Shown: in pieces, positions 7,176-17,365 of the stretch | Numbering within the stretch: the first letter of the stretch is position 1 | Layout of the letters: the number at the start of each line of letters is the position of its first letter | From: Gammaproteobacteria bacterium | GTDB taxonomy: Bacteria; Pseudomonadota; Gammaproteobacteria; SZUA-229 | Assembly (NCBI GenBank): GCA_013042055.1 | Contig: JABDQW010000153.1 | Coordinates: forward strand, 1 to 32,666 | Reading direction: 5' to 3' | DNA: 32,666 bases | Made by a program: the position numbers and the translations under genes | Notes under the pieces: generated by a model | Databases searched by the model: none | The model's input: only the letters and a program-made list of their open reading frames with translations | Told to the model about the DNA's origin: nothing

Positions 7176-8492
7176 TCATAATAATAGCCGGCGCGTATCG
7201 GATAGCACCTTATTCAAGAACGAGGTGAAGCGCGCACCGTCGGCGCCGTCGATTACACGGTGGTCATATGACAGCGATAGCGGCAGGATCAGGCGAGGGA
7301 CGAATTCACCGTCCTTGTACACAGGCTTCATCTGCGCGCGCGAAACACCCAGAATCGCGACCTCTGGGGAATTGACGATGGGCGTAAATGCAGTACCGCC
7401 GATGCCGCCGAGGCTGGAGATGCTGATGCATCCGCCGGACAAATCCGCGGGAGAAAGCTTCTTTTCTCGCGCTCTGGCGCTGACCGTGATCAGTTCGTTG
7501 GCGAGTTCGATCAATGACCTGCGATCGCAGTCACGGATCACCGGCACTACCAGGCCTGCAGGTGTGTCGACAGCAACGCCGATATGGATGTATTTCTTCA
7601 GGATCAGGTTTTCACCGGTGGCATCCAGTGACGAATTGAAGCGTGGATATTCTTTCAGCGCGGAGACCAGCGCTTTCATCAGGAAGGCGAGCACGGTGAC
7701 TCGTGCACCTTCAGTCTTATGCTCTTCGTTGAGCTGTTTGCGAAAGGCCTCGAGCTCGGTGATATCGGCCTCATCGAACTGGGTAACGTGCGGCACGGTC
7801 ACCCAATTGCGGTGCAGGAACTGGCCTGTCAGCTTATTGATCTTGGTCAGCGGTTGGGTTTCGATTTCGCCGAACTCGCTGAAGTCGATTTCTGGCATTG
7901 GTGCGACACCAAGGCCGCCACCGGCGCTTGCGGATGTCATCACCCGCTTTATAAAAGCAGTGACATCGTCTTTGAGTATGCGGCCCTTGTTACCGGTGCC
8001 GGTGATTTGTGCCAGGTCGGCACCGAGTTCGCGGGCGAATTTTCGAACCGAGGGGCTGGCGTGAGCCTTGCGAATGCCAGCCTCGTCGATCGGCGAGGGC
8101 GCCACCGGGGGCGGTCGTTGCGCGCTTGTCGGGGCAGCAAGGGCTGGTGCCGGTGTAGCGGGCGCCTGCGGTTTCAGTGGCGGTGCCGATGGCGTTGTCT
8201 TCTTGGGCTGCTCTGGGGCTGATTCTTCGACAGTCGGCGCCGTTTCAGCGCTGCTGACGTCCATTTTGATCAGCAGATCGCCTTGGGAGACTTTGTCACC
8301 AATGCTGACCTTGACGTCTTTGACGGTGCCCGCCAGCGGCGAGGGGATTTCCATTGCCGCCTTGTCGGATTCAAGCGATATCAGCGGGTCCTCGACCTGG
8401 ATGCTGTCGCCTGGCGAGACCATGATCTCGATGACTTCCACGCCTTCGAAGTCGCCGATATCGGGAACTAGAATGTCTTTTTCAGTTGCCAT
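7176..8492 (-). CDS. aceF: Dihydrolipoyllysine acetyltransferase (E2) of pyruvate dehydrogenase, one lipoyl domain
   Basis: ESDKAAMEIPSP lipoyl motif; Pro/Ala linker; E3-binding domain; catalytic LSLSYDHRVIDGADGARF. Confidence 0.96.
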   Translation of the reverse strand: MATEKDILVPDIGDFEGVEVIEIMVSPGDSIQVEDPLISLESDKAAMEIPSPLAGTVKDVKVSIGDKVSQGDLLIKMDVSSAETAPTVEESAPEQPKKTTPSAPPLKPQAPATPAPALAAPTSAQRPPPVAPSPIDEAGIRKAHASPSVRKFARELGADLAQITGTGNKGRILKDDVTAFIKRVMTSASAGGGLGVAPMPEIDFSEFGEIETQPLTKINKLTGQFLHRNWVTVPHVTQFDEADITELEAFRKQLNEEHKTEGARVTVLAFLMKALVSALKEYPRFNSSLDATGENLILKKYIHIGVAVDTPAGLVVPVIRDCDRRSLIELANELITVSARAREKKLSPADLSGGCISISSLGGIGGTAFTPIVNSPEVAILGVSRAQMKPVYKDGEFVPRLILPLSLSYDHRVIDGADGARFTSFLNKVLSDTRRLLL

Positions 8493-8505
8493 TGTCAGAT
8501 CCCTG

Positions 8506-11166
8506 CTAAGCCGTCAACGGATTCGGTTTTCTGATGCTGATATGGTATTTCTTGATCGCATCCTTGACCTGGGCTGCAGGAATCGTGCCTTCCTCGGCCA
8601 GTGCTTTCAATGCAGCGACGGTAATATAGTTGCTGTTGACTTCGAAATGTTTGCGCAATTGCTTGCGTGTATCCGAGCGACCAAAACCGTCCGTGCCCAG
8701 CACGGTATAGTTCGCCGGCACAAAATGACGGATTTGTTCGGCGACGTTGCGTACATAGTCAGAGGCTGAGATGATAGGGCCTTCGCTGTTGGTCAATTGC
8801 TGTGCAACATGACAGATACGGGCTTTCTTTTCCGGATTCAGCATGTTCCAGCGTTCGCAGTCACGCGCCTCGCGCGCGAGTTCGTTGTAGCTAGTAATGC
8901 TCCAGACGTCGGCGCTGACGCCCCAGTCGTCTTTCAACTGGGCTGCTGCGGTAATTACCTCCCGTAGGATCGTACCGCTGCCGAACAGTTGCGCCTTGGC
9001 CTGACCTTTTTTCGCCGGCTCTTCGCTATAACGATACATACCCTTGACGATGCCCTTCTCAACGCCCTTCGGCATCGCCGGTTGGACGTAGTTTTCGTTC
9101 ATCGCTGTGACATAGTAGTAGACATCTTCCTGGTGTTGCATCATCCGGCACATACCGTCATGGATGATCACCGCCAGTTCATAAGCAAAGCAGGGATCAT
9201 AGGCGATGCAGTTCGGTATCGTCGAGGCCACCAGCAAGCTGTGCCCGTCCTGATGTTGCAGACCTTCCCCGGCAAGCGTGGTGCGCCCGGCCGTACCGCC
9301 AACCAGGAAACCACGTGCCTGCATATCGCCCGCGGCCCAAGCCAGGTCGCCGATGCGCTGGAATCCGAACATAGAGTAGTAGATGTAAAATGGAATCATG
9401 TTCACGCCGTGCGAACTGTAGGCGGTTGCCGCCGCGATCCACGAAGACATCGCACCGGCTTCGTTGATGCCTTCCTCAAGGATCTGACCAGTCTCGTCTT
9501 CCTTGTAGAACATGACCTGTTCCTTGTCTTGCGGCTCATACAACTGACCGACAGATGAATAAATGCCGAGTTGGCGGAACATGCCTTCCATGCCAAAGGT
9601 GCGCGCCTCGTCCGGCACGATAGGTACGACGTATTTGCCGATCTTCTTGTCGCGTGCCAGCGCCGTCAGCATGCGGACGAAAGCCATCGTGGTTGACATC
9701 TCACGTTCACCAGAACCGTCCAGCATGCTTTTAAACATGCTGATGTCGGGTATTTCCAATGGGGCCGCCAGGTGTTCGCGTGAAGGCAGGTAGCCCCCAA
9801 GTGCCTTGCGGCGTTGTTTCAGATAGCGAATTTCATCGCTGTCCTCACCCGGGCGATAGTACGCCGCGTTCTCGACCTGTTCGTCGCTGAGCGGGATGTC
9901 AAAGCGCTCGCGGAATTGCTTCAAGGCATCGACATTCATTTTTTTCTGTGAATGGGTAATATTCTGCGCTTCACCCGCGATACCCATGCCGTACCCTTTC
10001 ACTGTCTTGGTCAAGATCACGGTTGGCTGGCCGGAGTGTTTCATCGCCGCTGCATAAGCTGCATAGACCTTGTGCGGGTCATGGCCGCCACGGTTCAAGC
10101 GCCAAATGTCCTCGTCTGACATGGTTGCAACCATGGTCTTCAGCTCGGGGTATTTGCCGAAAAAATGTTGACGTACAAAGGCGCCGTCTTTCGCCTTGTA
10201 ATTCTGATAATCCCCATCGACCGCTTCTTCCATGCGCTTGCGCAACAGGCCGTCCTTGTCCCTGGCGAGCAATGGGTCCCAGTAGCCCCCCCAGATGACC
10301 TTGATCACATTCCAGCCAGCTCCGCGAAATACGGATTCGAGCTCCTGGATTATCTTGCCATTGCCGCGCACAGGACCGTCCAGGCGTTGCAGGTTGCAGT
10401 TGATCACGAAAATCAGGTTGTCGAGCTTTTCGCGACCGCCCAATGAAATCGCGCCGAGTGATTCGGGCTCGTCCATTTCACCATCGCCGCAGAAGGCCCA
10501 GACTTTTCTGTTGGTGGTGTTGGCGATGCCGCGGTCTTGCAGATATTTCATGAAACGGGCCTGATAAATGGCCATGATCGGCCCCAGTCCCATCGAAACC
10601 GTTGGAAACTGCCAGAAATCCGGCATCAACCACGGATGCGGGTACGACGACAGGCCATTGCCATTGACTTCCTGGCGAAACAGATCGAGCTGTTCTTCGT
10701 TCAGGCGGCCTTCGAGATAGGCGCGGGCGTATATACCCGGCGCCGAATGCCCTTGCATGAAAACGAGGTCACCACCGTGTTCGTGGCTATGCGCACGAAA
10801 AAAATGATTGAGGCCGACATCGTATAGCGTCGCCGCCGACGCAAAGCTGGCAATATGACCACCGAGTTCCGAGCTTTCCTTGTTGGCGCGAACCACCATG
10901 GCCATCGCATTCCAGCGCACCAATGACTTGATGCGGCGTTCGATGGCGGTATCGCCTGGGTGGTGTTCCTGCAAGTGCGGCGGTATCGTATTCAGATAAG
11001 CGGTGTTGTTGGTAAAAGGCAGGTTGGCGCCCGAACGACGCGCATCGTCGACCAGCTTTTCAATTAGAAAATGCGCGCGTTCCAAGCCCTCATTTTCAAT
11101 GACGGCATCTAGTGCATCTAGCCATTCCTGCGTTTCCAGAGGGTCTATGTCGTGTTTTTCTGTCAT
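8506..11166 (-). CDS. aceE: Pyruvate dehydrogenase E1 component (homodimeric type)
   Basis: Full-length AceE-like sequence (HQDGHSLLVASTIPNCIAYDP; TDGFGRSDTR). Start probably MTEKHD at 11166; the ORF opens at 11181. Confidence 0.96.
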   Translation of the reverse strand: MTEKHDIDPLETQEWLDALDAVIENEGLERAHFLIEKLVDDARRSGANLPFTNNTAYLNTIPPHLQEHHPGDTAIERRIKSLVRWNAMAMVVRANKESSELGGHIASFASAATLYDVGLNHFFRAHSHEHGGDLVFMQGHSAPGIYARAYLEGRLNEEQLDLFRQEVNGNGLSSYPHPWLMPDFWQFPTVSMGLGPIMAIYQARFMKYLQDRGIANTTNRKVWAFCGDGEMDEPESLGAISLGGREKLDNLIFVINCNLQRLDGPVRGNGKIIQELESVFRGAGWNVIKVIWGGYWDPLLARDKDGLLRKRMEEAVDGDYQNYKAKDGAFVRQHFFGKYPELKTMVATMSDEDIWRLNRGGHDPHKVYAAYAAAMKHSGQPTVILTKTVKGYGMGIAGEAQNITHSQKKMNVDALKQFRERFDIPLSDEQVENAAYYRPGEDSDEIRYLKQRRKALGGYLPSREHLAAPLEIPDISMFKSMLDGSGEREMSTTMAFVRMLTALARDKKIGKYVVPIVPDEARTFGMEGMFRQLGIYSSVGQLYEPQDKEQVMFYKEDETGQILEEGINEAGAMSSWIAAATAYSSHGVNMIPFYIYYSMFGFQRIGDLAWAAGDMQARGFLVGGTAGRTTLAGEGLQHQDGHSLLVASTIPNCIAYDPCFAYELAVIIHDGMCRMMQHQEDVYYYVTAMNENYVQPAMPKGVEKGIVKGMYRYSEEPAKKGQAKAQLFGSGTILREVITAAAQLKDDWGVSADVWSITSYNELAREARDCERWNMLNPEKKARICHVAQQLTNSEGPIISASDYVRNVAEQIRHFVPANYTVLGTDGFGRSDTRKQLRKHFEVNSNYITVAALKALAEEGTIPAAQVKDAIKKYHISIRKPNPLTA

Positions 11167-11342
11167 GTGGTTCTCACGCATTTGGGACGAATCGCGAGGT
11201 CTTCTGTCTGGTTTCCGCGATTTTTTGATCTAAATTCTATGATTCTTATTATTCCGTCGGCAGCCGTTTTCGATGCTGTTGCCGATGATGCAATGCTGGC
11301 AGAATTATAGAAGCTAATCGCGGTAGAGTCGAACCTTGCCCA

Positions 11343-11400
11343 CATTTCTCACCAGGATTAACGGTGCAGGTGGATTCTTGTTTAACCGCAGAGACGCGGC
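11343..11400. repeat. A-family TIR fragment (catttctcaccagg, 11343-11356) next to a D-family repeat (gtttaaccgcagagacgcggc, 11380-11400)
   Basis: 14-nt exact match to the left TIR of the 26317-26565 element. The D unit resembles 628-648. Confidence 0.5.
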
Positions 11401-11539
11401 AACATCCGGTTTCTTGATACAGGATCAGTTTGTCGCAGTTTCCTATCGAGCGTCATTTTAATCGTCGCGGCTCACTATTTGTCGATGTCCCACTGTATAA
11501 TTCGGCCCCTGTGATTTGAAACTCGACTGGAGATCCTGG

Positions 11540-12760
11540 ATGTCTGTCAATAAAACGACCATCAATAAAGCGGTACTCGCCTATTCGGGTGGGCTGGACA
11601 CCTCAGTTATTCTGAAATGGCTGGAGGATACCTATGGTTGTGAGGTGGTTACGTTTACCGCCGATATAGGCCAGCGCGAGGAAGTCGAGCCCGCGCGCGC
11701 CAAGGCGGAAGCCATGGGTGTCAAGGAAATCTATATTGAAGATCTTCGCGAAGAGTTTGTTCGTGACTACGTCTTTCCGATGTTTCGTGCGAATACAATC
11801 TACGAAGGGGAATACCTGCTTGGAACGTCGATTGCGCGGCCGCTGATTGCTAAACGTTTGGTCGAGATCGCCAATCTTACCGGCGCCGATGCTATTTCAC
11901 ACGGTGCGACCGGAAAGGGTAATGACCAGGTCCGTTTCGAGCTAGGCGCCTATGCGCTGAAGCCCGGTGTGCACATCATTGCGCCCTGGCGTGAATGGGA
12001 TTTGCTGTCGCGTGAAAAATTAATGCACTATGCGGAGCAGCACGGAATTGCCGTTGATTTCAATAAAGGCAAGAAATCGCCGTATTCGATGGACGCGAAT
12101 TTATTGCATATTTCCTATGAAGGTGGTGTATTGGAGGACCCCTGGGCGGAACCGGAGGAGGAAATGTGGCGTTGGACCGTGTCCCCGGAGCAAGCGCCGG
12201 ACAAGCCGACCTATGTCGAATTGCGCTATCAAATGGGTGATATCGTCGCAATCGATGGTGCGGCGATGACACCAGCCGAAGTGTTGACGAAGTTGAACAC
12301 GCTTGCGGGCGATAATGGTATCGGCCGACTTGATATTGTCGAGAATCGCTACGTTGGTATGAAGTCTCGCGGCTGTTATGAGACGCCAGGTGGTACGGTT
12401 ATGCTCAAGGCGCATCGCGCGATTGAATCATTGACACTGGATCGCGAAGTGGCACATCTGAAAGATGAACTGATGCCACGCTATGCAAAACTGGTTTACA
12501 ACGGTTACTGGTGGAGTCCTGAGCGCGAAATGTTGCAACAAATGATCGATGCCTCGCAGGTTCGAGTTAACGGGGATGTTCGTCTCAAGCTGTATAAAGG
12601 CAATGTCGAGGTCGTTGGACGCCGTTCAGATGATTCCTTGTTCGATGAAAACATCGCGACCTTCGAAGATGATGCCGGTGCCTACGATCAGCAGGATGCC
12701 GAGGGCTTCATCAAGCTCAACGCCTTGAGACTGCGCATTGCAGCGATTAAGAAGCGTTAA
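11540..12760 (+). CDS. argG: Argininosuccinate synthase
   Basis: [34 protein letters not shown] ggagatcc before ATG at 11540. The ORF track opens at an upstream TTG (11516). Confidence 0.96.
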   Translation: MSVNKTTINKAVLAYSGGLDTSVILKWLEDTYGCEVVTFTADIGQREEVEPARAKAEAMGVKEIYIEDLREEFVRDYVFPMFRANTIYEGEYLLGTSIARPLIAKRLVEIANLTGADAISHGATGKGNDQVRFELGAYALKPGVHIIAPWREWDLLSREKLMHYAEQHGIAVDFNKGKKSPYSMDANLLHISYEGGVLEDPWAEPEEEMWRWTVSPEQAPDKPTYVELRYQMGDIVAIDGAAMTPAEVLTKLNTLAGDNGIGRLDIVENRYVGMKSRGCYETPGGTVMLKAHRAIESLTLDREVAHLKDELMPRYAKLVYNGYWWSPEREMLQQMIDASQVRVNGDVRLKLYKGNVEVVGRRSDDSLFDENIATFEDDAGAYDQQDAEGFIKLNALRLRIAAIKKR

Positions 12761-12784
12761 ATCCGAAGATGACAGGTTTTTTTG

Positions 12785-12810
12785 CCGCGAATAACGCAAA
12801 GAACGCAAAA
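12785..12810. repeat. F-family intergenic repeat (ccgcgaataacgcaaagaacgcaaaa)
   Basis: Tandem aacgcaaag/aacgcaaa units 24 nt after the argG stop. Single copy in this window. Confidence 0.4.
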
Positions 12811-12926
12811 TATTACCAACCTTTTGTTTGTCCCTCGGTTGAGTGCATAACGCGCTATTTCTCTTCGGCAACTCAGAAAGCAATAAAGCTGCGCCCTTTA
12901 TCGATTCGCCATAATTTCAGGGTTAA

Positions 12927-13091
12927 CCCGCATTTCTCCGCAGGCGGCGTAGAAATCTGAAAACGTACTGTACCGGAACTTTGGAGCAAAGCTAGGATGA
13001 TCAAACATACAGTGTGTTATTGATCATTCTAGTTTTGCCAAAGAAAGCAATATCTTGCCAACACTCTCCGCCGCCTGGTGAGAAAGGCGGG
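12927..13091. mobile_element. MITE-like element (A1), 23-bp TIRs and an internal hairpin
   Basis: TIRs 12927-12949 (cccgcatttctccgcaggcggcg) and 13069-13091 (reverse complement cccgcctttctcaccaggcggcg), 20/23. Hairpin arms 12986-13004 and 13020-13038, 17/19. Confidence 0.7.
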
Positions 13092-13123
13092 CTGGCGAAT
13101 GATTCGGAATAAAGAGGAAAGGT

Positions 13124-14854
13124 TTAATTGTTGAGTTTGTCTACCAGCGCCTCGATTTCATGCAAATCATGGCAGCGCATGATCTCTTCTGCCTGATTTT
13201 GCAGTTGGCTGAGATTGCTGTTGTTAATGATGTGTTTGATTTCCAGAATGGCATTGGCCTGTATGCTAAAGTACTCGAGCCCCATACCTAGAAGTAGTCG
13301 GGTATATCTGGGCTCGCTGGCCATCTCTCCACACATTGATACTGGTATCTTCGCTTTCTTGCCTGCCTCAATGGTGATTCTAATTAATTTCAGTACCGCG
13401 GGATGCAGTGGATTGTATAAGTAATTGACTTCGTCATCGATACGGTCGATAGCTAAGGTATACTGAATAAGGTCGTTGGTGCCGATCGAGAGAAAATCCA
13501 GGCGATCAGCAAATACATCCGAGGACAATGCGGCTGCGGGGACTTCGATCATCGCGCCGATTTCGATCTGTTCATTGAAGCGAACCTTGCGTTGACGTAA
13601 TAATTCCTTGGCGTGTTCGATAAGTTCCGATATCTGTTCTAGTTCATCGATACTGGTCATCATCGGTATCATCATTTTCACATCGCCATAAGCCGCCACG
13701 CGCATGATGGCGCATAATTGGGGAATAAAATATTCTGGTTCTTTCAGGCATCGCCTGATCGCGCGCAGACCCATGGCGGGGTTGTGTGCCATAGGGCCCT
13801 GTCCCATCGCATCCTGGATTTCTTTATCGGCACCTAGGTCGAGTGTGCGGATGGTCAATGGTTTACCCTTGAGGCGAAACAGCGTGCGTTTGTAGGTCTT
13901 AAACTGTATCTCCTCGTCTACCAGTTTACTATTTTCCAGAAAAAGCATCTCGGTGCGATAGAGGCCAACGCCCGTATCGTCGAAATGTTTCAGATTGCGG
14001 ATATCTTCCGGCCGGTCGATGTTACCTTGGATAACAATTGCAACACCATCCTGAGTTATTGCCGGTTTGTTGATGAGTCGATTTAGCTGAGCCTTGCGTT
14101 CATGGCTCTGTTGGCGAAGGTTGCGGTAGTGCTTGAGTGAACGTGCGTCTGGATCGCCGATTACGGTACCATAATGCCCATCAATAATCAGTTTTTCAGT
14201 CGGGTGGATTAACTGACGTGCATTGTGTACACCGACGATTGCGGGTATACCCAAGTTTCTCGCAAGAATAGCGGTATGCGACATTGGGCCACCAAATTCA
14301 GTTACAAATGCAGCGACTTTTTCATGTTGCATCATCAGTGTGTCGGCGGGTGTCAGATCATCCGATATTACGATGCGACCCTTGAGTTTCACTGGCTCGA
14401 TCGTGGTTTCAGGCTTTTCGCTCAGACAGTGTTGAATTCGTTGTACAACATGGACGACGTCATCCTTGCGCGTTTTAAGATAGGGATCCTCCATTTCGTC
14501 AAAGATCTGTACCAAACGGTCGCACTGGATCTGCAGTGCCCATTCAGCGTTGCAGGAAAATTCCTTGATGATCAGCGCTGCTCCCTCGTCGAATGCCGGG
14601 TCTTCCAGCATCAGCAAATGTGAATCGATGAAGGCTAAAATATCTTCTGGCGTTTCTCTTGCTATCTTGGTTTTGATCTCATGAAGCTGCTTACTGGCCT
14701 CGTTGACGGCCATTCGCAGCCTTGCTATTTCCTTATCATGATACCTCGCGGGAACATTATATTCCGTAGCTTTTGTAGTTGCGCGTACGTAAATGTAGGC
14801 ATTGCCGATTGCGATGCCTTGAGAAACACCTATACCGTTGAGTAGTATAGTCAA
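13124..14854 (-). CDS. ptsI: PTS enzyme I, phosphoenolpyruvate-protein phosphotransferase
   Basis: GGPMSHTAILARNLGIPAIVG; GVGLYRTEMLF; SIGTNDLIQYTLAIDR; VSMCGEMAS. Confidence 0.95.
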   Translation of the reverse strand: MTILLNGIGVSQGIAIGNAYIYVRATTKATEYNVPARYHDKEIARLRMAVNEASKQLHEIKTKIARETPEDILAFIDSHLLMLEDPAFDEGAALIIKEFSCNAEWALQIQCDRLVQIFDEMEDPYLKTRKDDVVHVVQRIQHCLSEKPETTIEPVKLKGRIVISDDLTPADTLMMQHEKVAAFVTEFGGPMSHTAILARNLGIPAIVGVHNARQLIHPTEKLIIDGHYGTVIGDPDARSLKHYRNLRQQSHERKAQLNRLINKPAITQDGVAIVIQGNIDRPEDIRNLKHFDDTGVGLYRTEMLFLENSKLVDEEIQFKTYKRTLFRLKGKPLTIRTLDLGADKEIQDAMGQGPMAHNPAMGLRAIRRCLKEPEYFIPQLCAIMRVAAYGDVKMMIPMMTSIDELEQISELIEHAKELLRQRKVRFNEQIEIGAMIEVPAAALSSDVFADRLDFLSIGTNDLIQYTLAIDRIDDEVNYLYNPLHPAVLKLIRITIEAGKKAKIPVSMCGEMASEPRYTRLLLGMGLEYFSIQANAILEIKHIINNSNLSQLQNQAEEIMRCHDLHEIEALVDKLNN

Positions 14855-14881
14855 ATACTCTGCCTCATATGTATCTGTGCA

Positions 14882-15157
14882 TTATTCATCTTCATCAAAG
14901 CGGTCACTAATCAATTGTTCAAGTGCATCGATACTGTTGCTTGCATCACTGCCATTCGCATGAATCGTCACAGTTGAACCTTTGCTTGCAGCCAGCATCA
15001 TTACCCCCATGATACTCTTTGCGTTTACGCGTCGCGAGTCTTTCTCGATATCGATATCGCTGTTGAAACTTGACGCCAATTTGACAAATTTGGCCGCCGC
15101 TCGCGCGTGCATGCCCAGTTTATTAATAATTTCGATGTCGCGACTAACTTCCATCAC
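14882..15157 (-). CDS. HPr phosphocarrier protein
   Basis: Active-site KLGMHARAAAKFV and Ser46-type site NAKSIMGVMMLAASKG. Confidence 0.94.
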   Translation of the reverse strand: MMEVSRDIEIINKLGMHARAAAKFVKLASSFNSDIDIEKDSRRVNAKSIMGVMMLAASKGSTVTIHANGSDASNSIDALEQLISDRFDEDE

Positions 15158-15546
15158 AAGCTCTGCATTGAAGTGATGCCACGCTTACCGCCATCGATTG
15201 CAATGTCCTTTAGTTCGTCAATAGGCAGCAAACGATAATTCATTATACGGATAAGCATTGGCAGGTTAAGGCCGCTAACCAATATGCGGTGTTCATGATT
15301 GAGAAATTCTTTTGCAATGTTGCACGGTGTGCTGCCATAACTATCGGTGAGAATCAGCACACCATCATCGGTGGCGAGATTATCCAGTGCCAGGGTAACG
15401 AGCGCTGCGATCTGATCCGTGTCTGAGTCCATAGGTATTTCGACGCAGGTGACGTTTTTGAGATCATCGTTCAGGATTGATGCTGTGATGCTCAGCATGT
15501 GAATACCGATGTGTTCATGAGTTACCAATAGTAATGCGACGCTCAT
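15154..15546 (-). CDS. PTS EIIA component, mannose-type fold
   Basis: LLLVTHEHIGIHML (His site) and LTDSYGSTPCNIA; located between HPr and rapZ. Confidence 0.9.
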   Translation of the reverse strand: MSVALLLVTHEHIGIHMLSITASILNDDLKNVTCVEIPMDSDTDQIAALVTLALDNLATDDGVLILTDSYGSTPCNIAKEFLNHEHRILVSGLNLPMLIRIMNYRLLPIDELKDIAIDGGKRGITSMQSL

Positions 15547-15556
15547 AATAGTGAGA

Positions 15557-16414
15557 TTATTCGAGTTCTCTGTGGCGTACGGACACGCTCTCGATTGTGT
15601 TTGCGAAATCCGCGCATAACCTCTCAGCGATATAAACCGATCTATGCTGACCTCCTGTGCAACCGACAGATATGGTCAGATAGCAACGGTTCTGTTGCTC
15701 AAACTTAGGTATCCAGTCATTCAAAAAGTCACGAATGTGATCCAGCATCTGCTCGACTTCCTCACTATTTTGTAGGAATTCGATGACCTTGTAATCACGC
15801 CCGGTTAGCTGGCGTAGCTGTGTCTCCCAGTAGGGGTTGGGAAGACAGCGGACATCGAAAACATAATCCGAATCTGTCGGCGTACCGTGTTTGTAACCAA
15901 ATGACTGAAAAAGTACTGACAAGCCGTTATGCTCGCGTCTGACAACACGCTCTTTAATTAATGAACGTAGTTGATGCACATTTCTGTAGGTGGTGTCGAC
16001 GTACAAGTCTGACTCGGCTGCGATATCGCTTAGCAGATTACGCTCCACCTCTATGGCTTCTGCCAACGGAAGACCTTTGCGTGTTAGAGGATGTCTTCTG
16101 CGGGTATCGCTGAAACGTTTGATAAGGGTAGTGAGTTCAGCCTGCAAATAGATGATCTTTATGTCGATGTTCAGCTCTCGCAGCAGCGCGATGATTTCAG
16201 GAAACTTGCGCAGGTCATGTAATTCGCTGCGTGCGTCGATACCGACTGCCATGGAGTCATAGGGTTGAGTGGATCTGTTTATGGTGCGCTCAACGAAGTC
16301 GGGTAACAATCCTAACGGTAGATTATCGATGCAATAGAAATCTTCATCCTCGAGCGTGTGCAGAGCGACAGTTTTACCGGAGCCTGAAAGACCGCTGATG
16401 ATTACCAGTTTCAT
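15557..16414 (-). CDS. rapZ: RNase adapter protein RapZ (YvcJ family)
   Basis: SGLSGSGKTVALHTLEDEDFYCIDNLPLGLLPDF; SFGYKHGTPTDSDYVFDVRCLPNPYW; CTGGQHRSVY. Confidence 0.96.
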   Translation of the reverse strand: MKLVIISGLSGSGKTVALHTLEDEDFYCIDNLPLGLLPDFVERTINRSTQPYDSMAVGIDARSELHDLRKFPEIIALLRELNIDIKIIYLQAELTTLIKRFSDTRRRHPLTRKGLPLAEAIEVERNLLSDIAAESDLYVDTTYRNVHQLRSLIKERVVRREHNGLSVLFQSFGYKHGTPTDSDYVFDVRCLPNPYWETQLRQLTGRDYKVIEFLQNSEEVEQMLDHIRDFLNDWIPKFEQQNRCYLTISVGCTGGQHRSVYIAERLCADFANTIESVSVRHRELE

Positions 16415-16420
16415 AAAAAT

Positions 16421-17365
16421 TTATAGCGATGGGTTGTTGATGGCTTGTTGCTGCAGGTTAATAAACTGCTCTGTTGCATCATTTCCGGTGAAACGAAGAA
16501 TATGATTTCGTACTGCGGCTTCGACCAGTACTTCAAGATTTCGACCGGGTTCTATAGGAATGAGAACCTGAGGTATTTCGATGCCCAGGATAGTCCGTAG
16601 GTCTCTGACGCCGCAAAGTCGGTCGAGCTGGGCATACTCCTTCTCGCTAAGCCGTTGGAGATGGACTATAAGCCTCAGGTATTTGTTCCGTTTGAGTGCA
16701 TTATCGCCATACATTTCACGAATGTTGAGCACACCCAGTCCTCTGACTTCGATAAAATCTTTGAGCGCACCGGGACTTTTGCCATCTAGAATACCTGGCC
16801 CTATGCGGGTAAATTCCGGGGCGTCGTCAGCAATCAAGCGATGGCCCCTGGAGATTAACGCGAGCGCGAGTTCGCTTTTGCCGATACTGCTTTGTCCAGT
16901 AATCAAGACCCCGGTACCGAGGACCTCCATGAAGACACCGTGTATAACTTCTTTCTTGGAAAATTTGTTATGTAGGTAAAAACGAGCGATTTCAACCACT
17001 TTGTTACTCTCAGTCTTGCAGCTGAGTAAGGGTGTGTGATACACGTTGGCGTGATCGATCAGCATATCGGGCACCGGTATGCCGTCAGCCATAATGATTG
17101 CCACCGGTTGTACAGAGAAAATCTCACGCAGCATGTCATCGCGGAAATTTACTTCCAGCCCTAGTAGATATTTACATTCGGTTTTACCAATGACCTGGAT
17201 TAAATTTTTGTGTACCAGGTTGAGATGTCCAATGAGTGTTGCATGCTGACTGGCCTTGACTTGGTGCAAGGGTAGTTTGGGGACTTCCCGACCTGCGATC
17301 CATTCAAGTTCGATCTGTTTGGACAGATTTACGATTATGGACTCGGCCGATAGCGGGCCGCTCAT
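16421..17365 (-). CDS. hprK: HPr kinase/phosphorylase
   Basis: HGVFMEVLGTGVLITGQSSIGKSELALALISRGHRLIADD and signature IEVRGLGVLNIREMYG. Confidence 0.95.
   Translation of the reverse strand: MSGPLSAESIIVNLSKQIELEWIAGREVPKLPLHQVKASQHATLIGHLNLVHKNLIQVIGKTECKYLLGLEVNFRDDMLREIFSVQPVAIIMADGIPVPDMLIDHANVYHTPLLSCKTESNKVVEIARFYLHNKFSKKEVIHGVFMEVLGTGVLITGQSSIGKSELALALISRGHRLIADDAPEFTRIGPGILDGKSPGALKDFIEVRGLGVLNIREMYGDNALKRNKYLRLIVHLQRLSEKEYAQLDRLCGVRDLRTILGIEIPQVLIPIEPGRNLEVLVEAAVRNHILRFTGNDATEQFINLQQQAINNPSL

Noticed and set aside
7225-8064. 279-aa plus-strand ORF antisense to aceF (and similar 8068-8769)
   Set aside because: Ser/Thr/Arg-rich complement of a conserved GC-rich gene; no independent support.
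11496-11501. TATAAT box upstream of argG
   Set aside because: Good -10 but no convincing -35 at proper spacing; not enough to call a promoter.
12769-12960. 63-aa ORF after argG
   Set aside because: Runs from an F-family repeat into the A1 TIR; likely noncoding.
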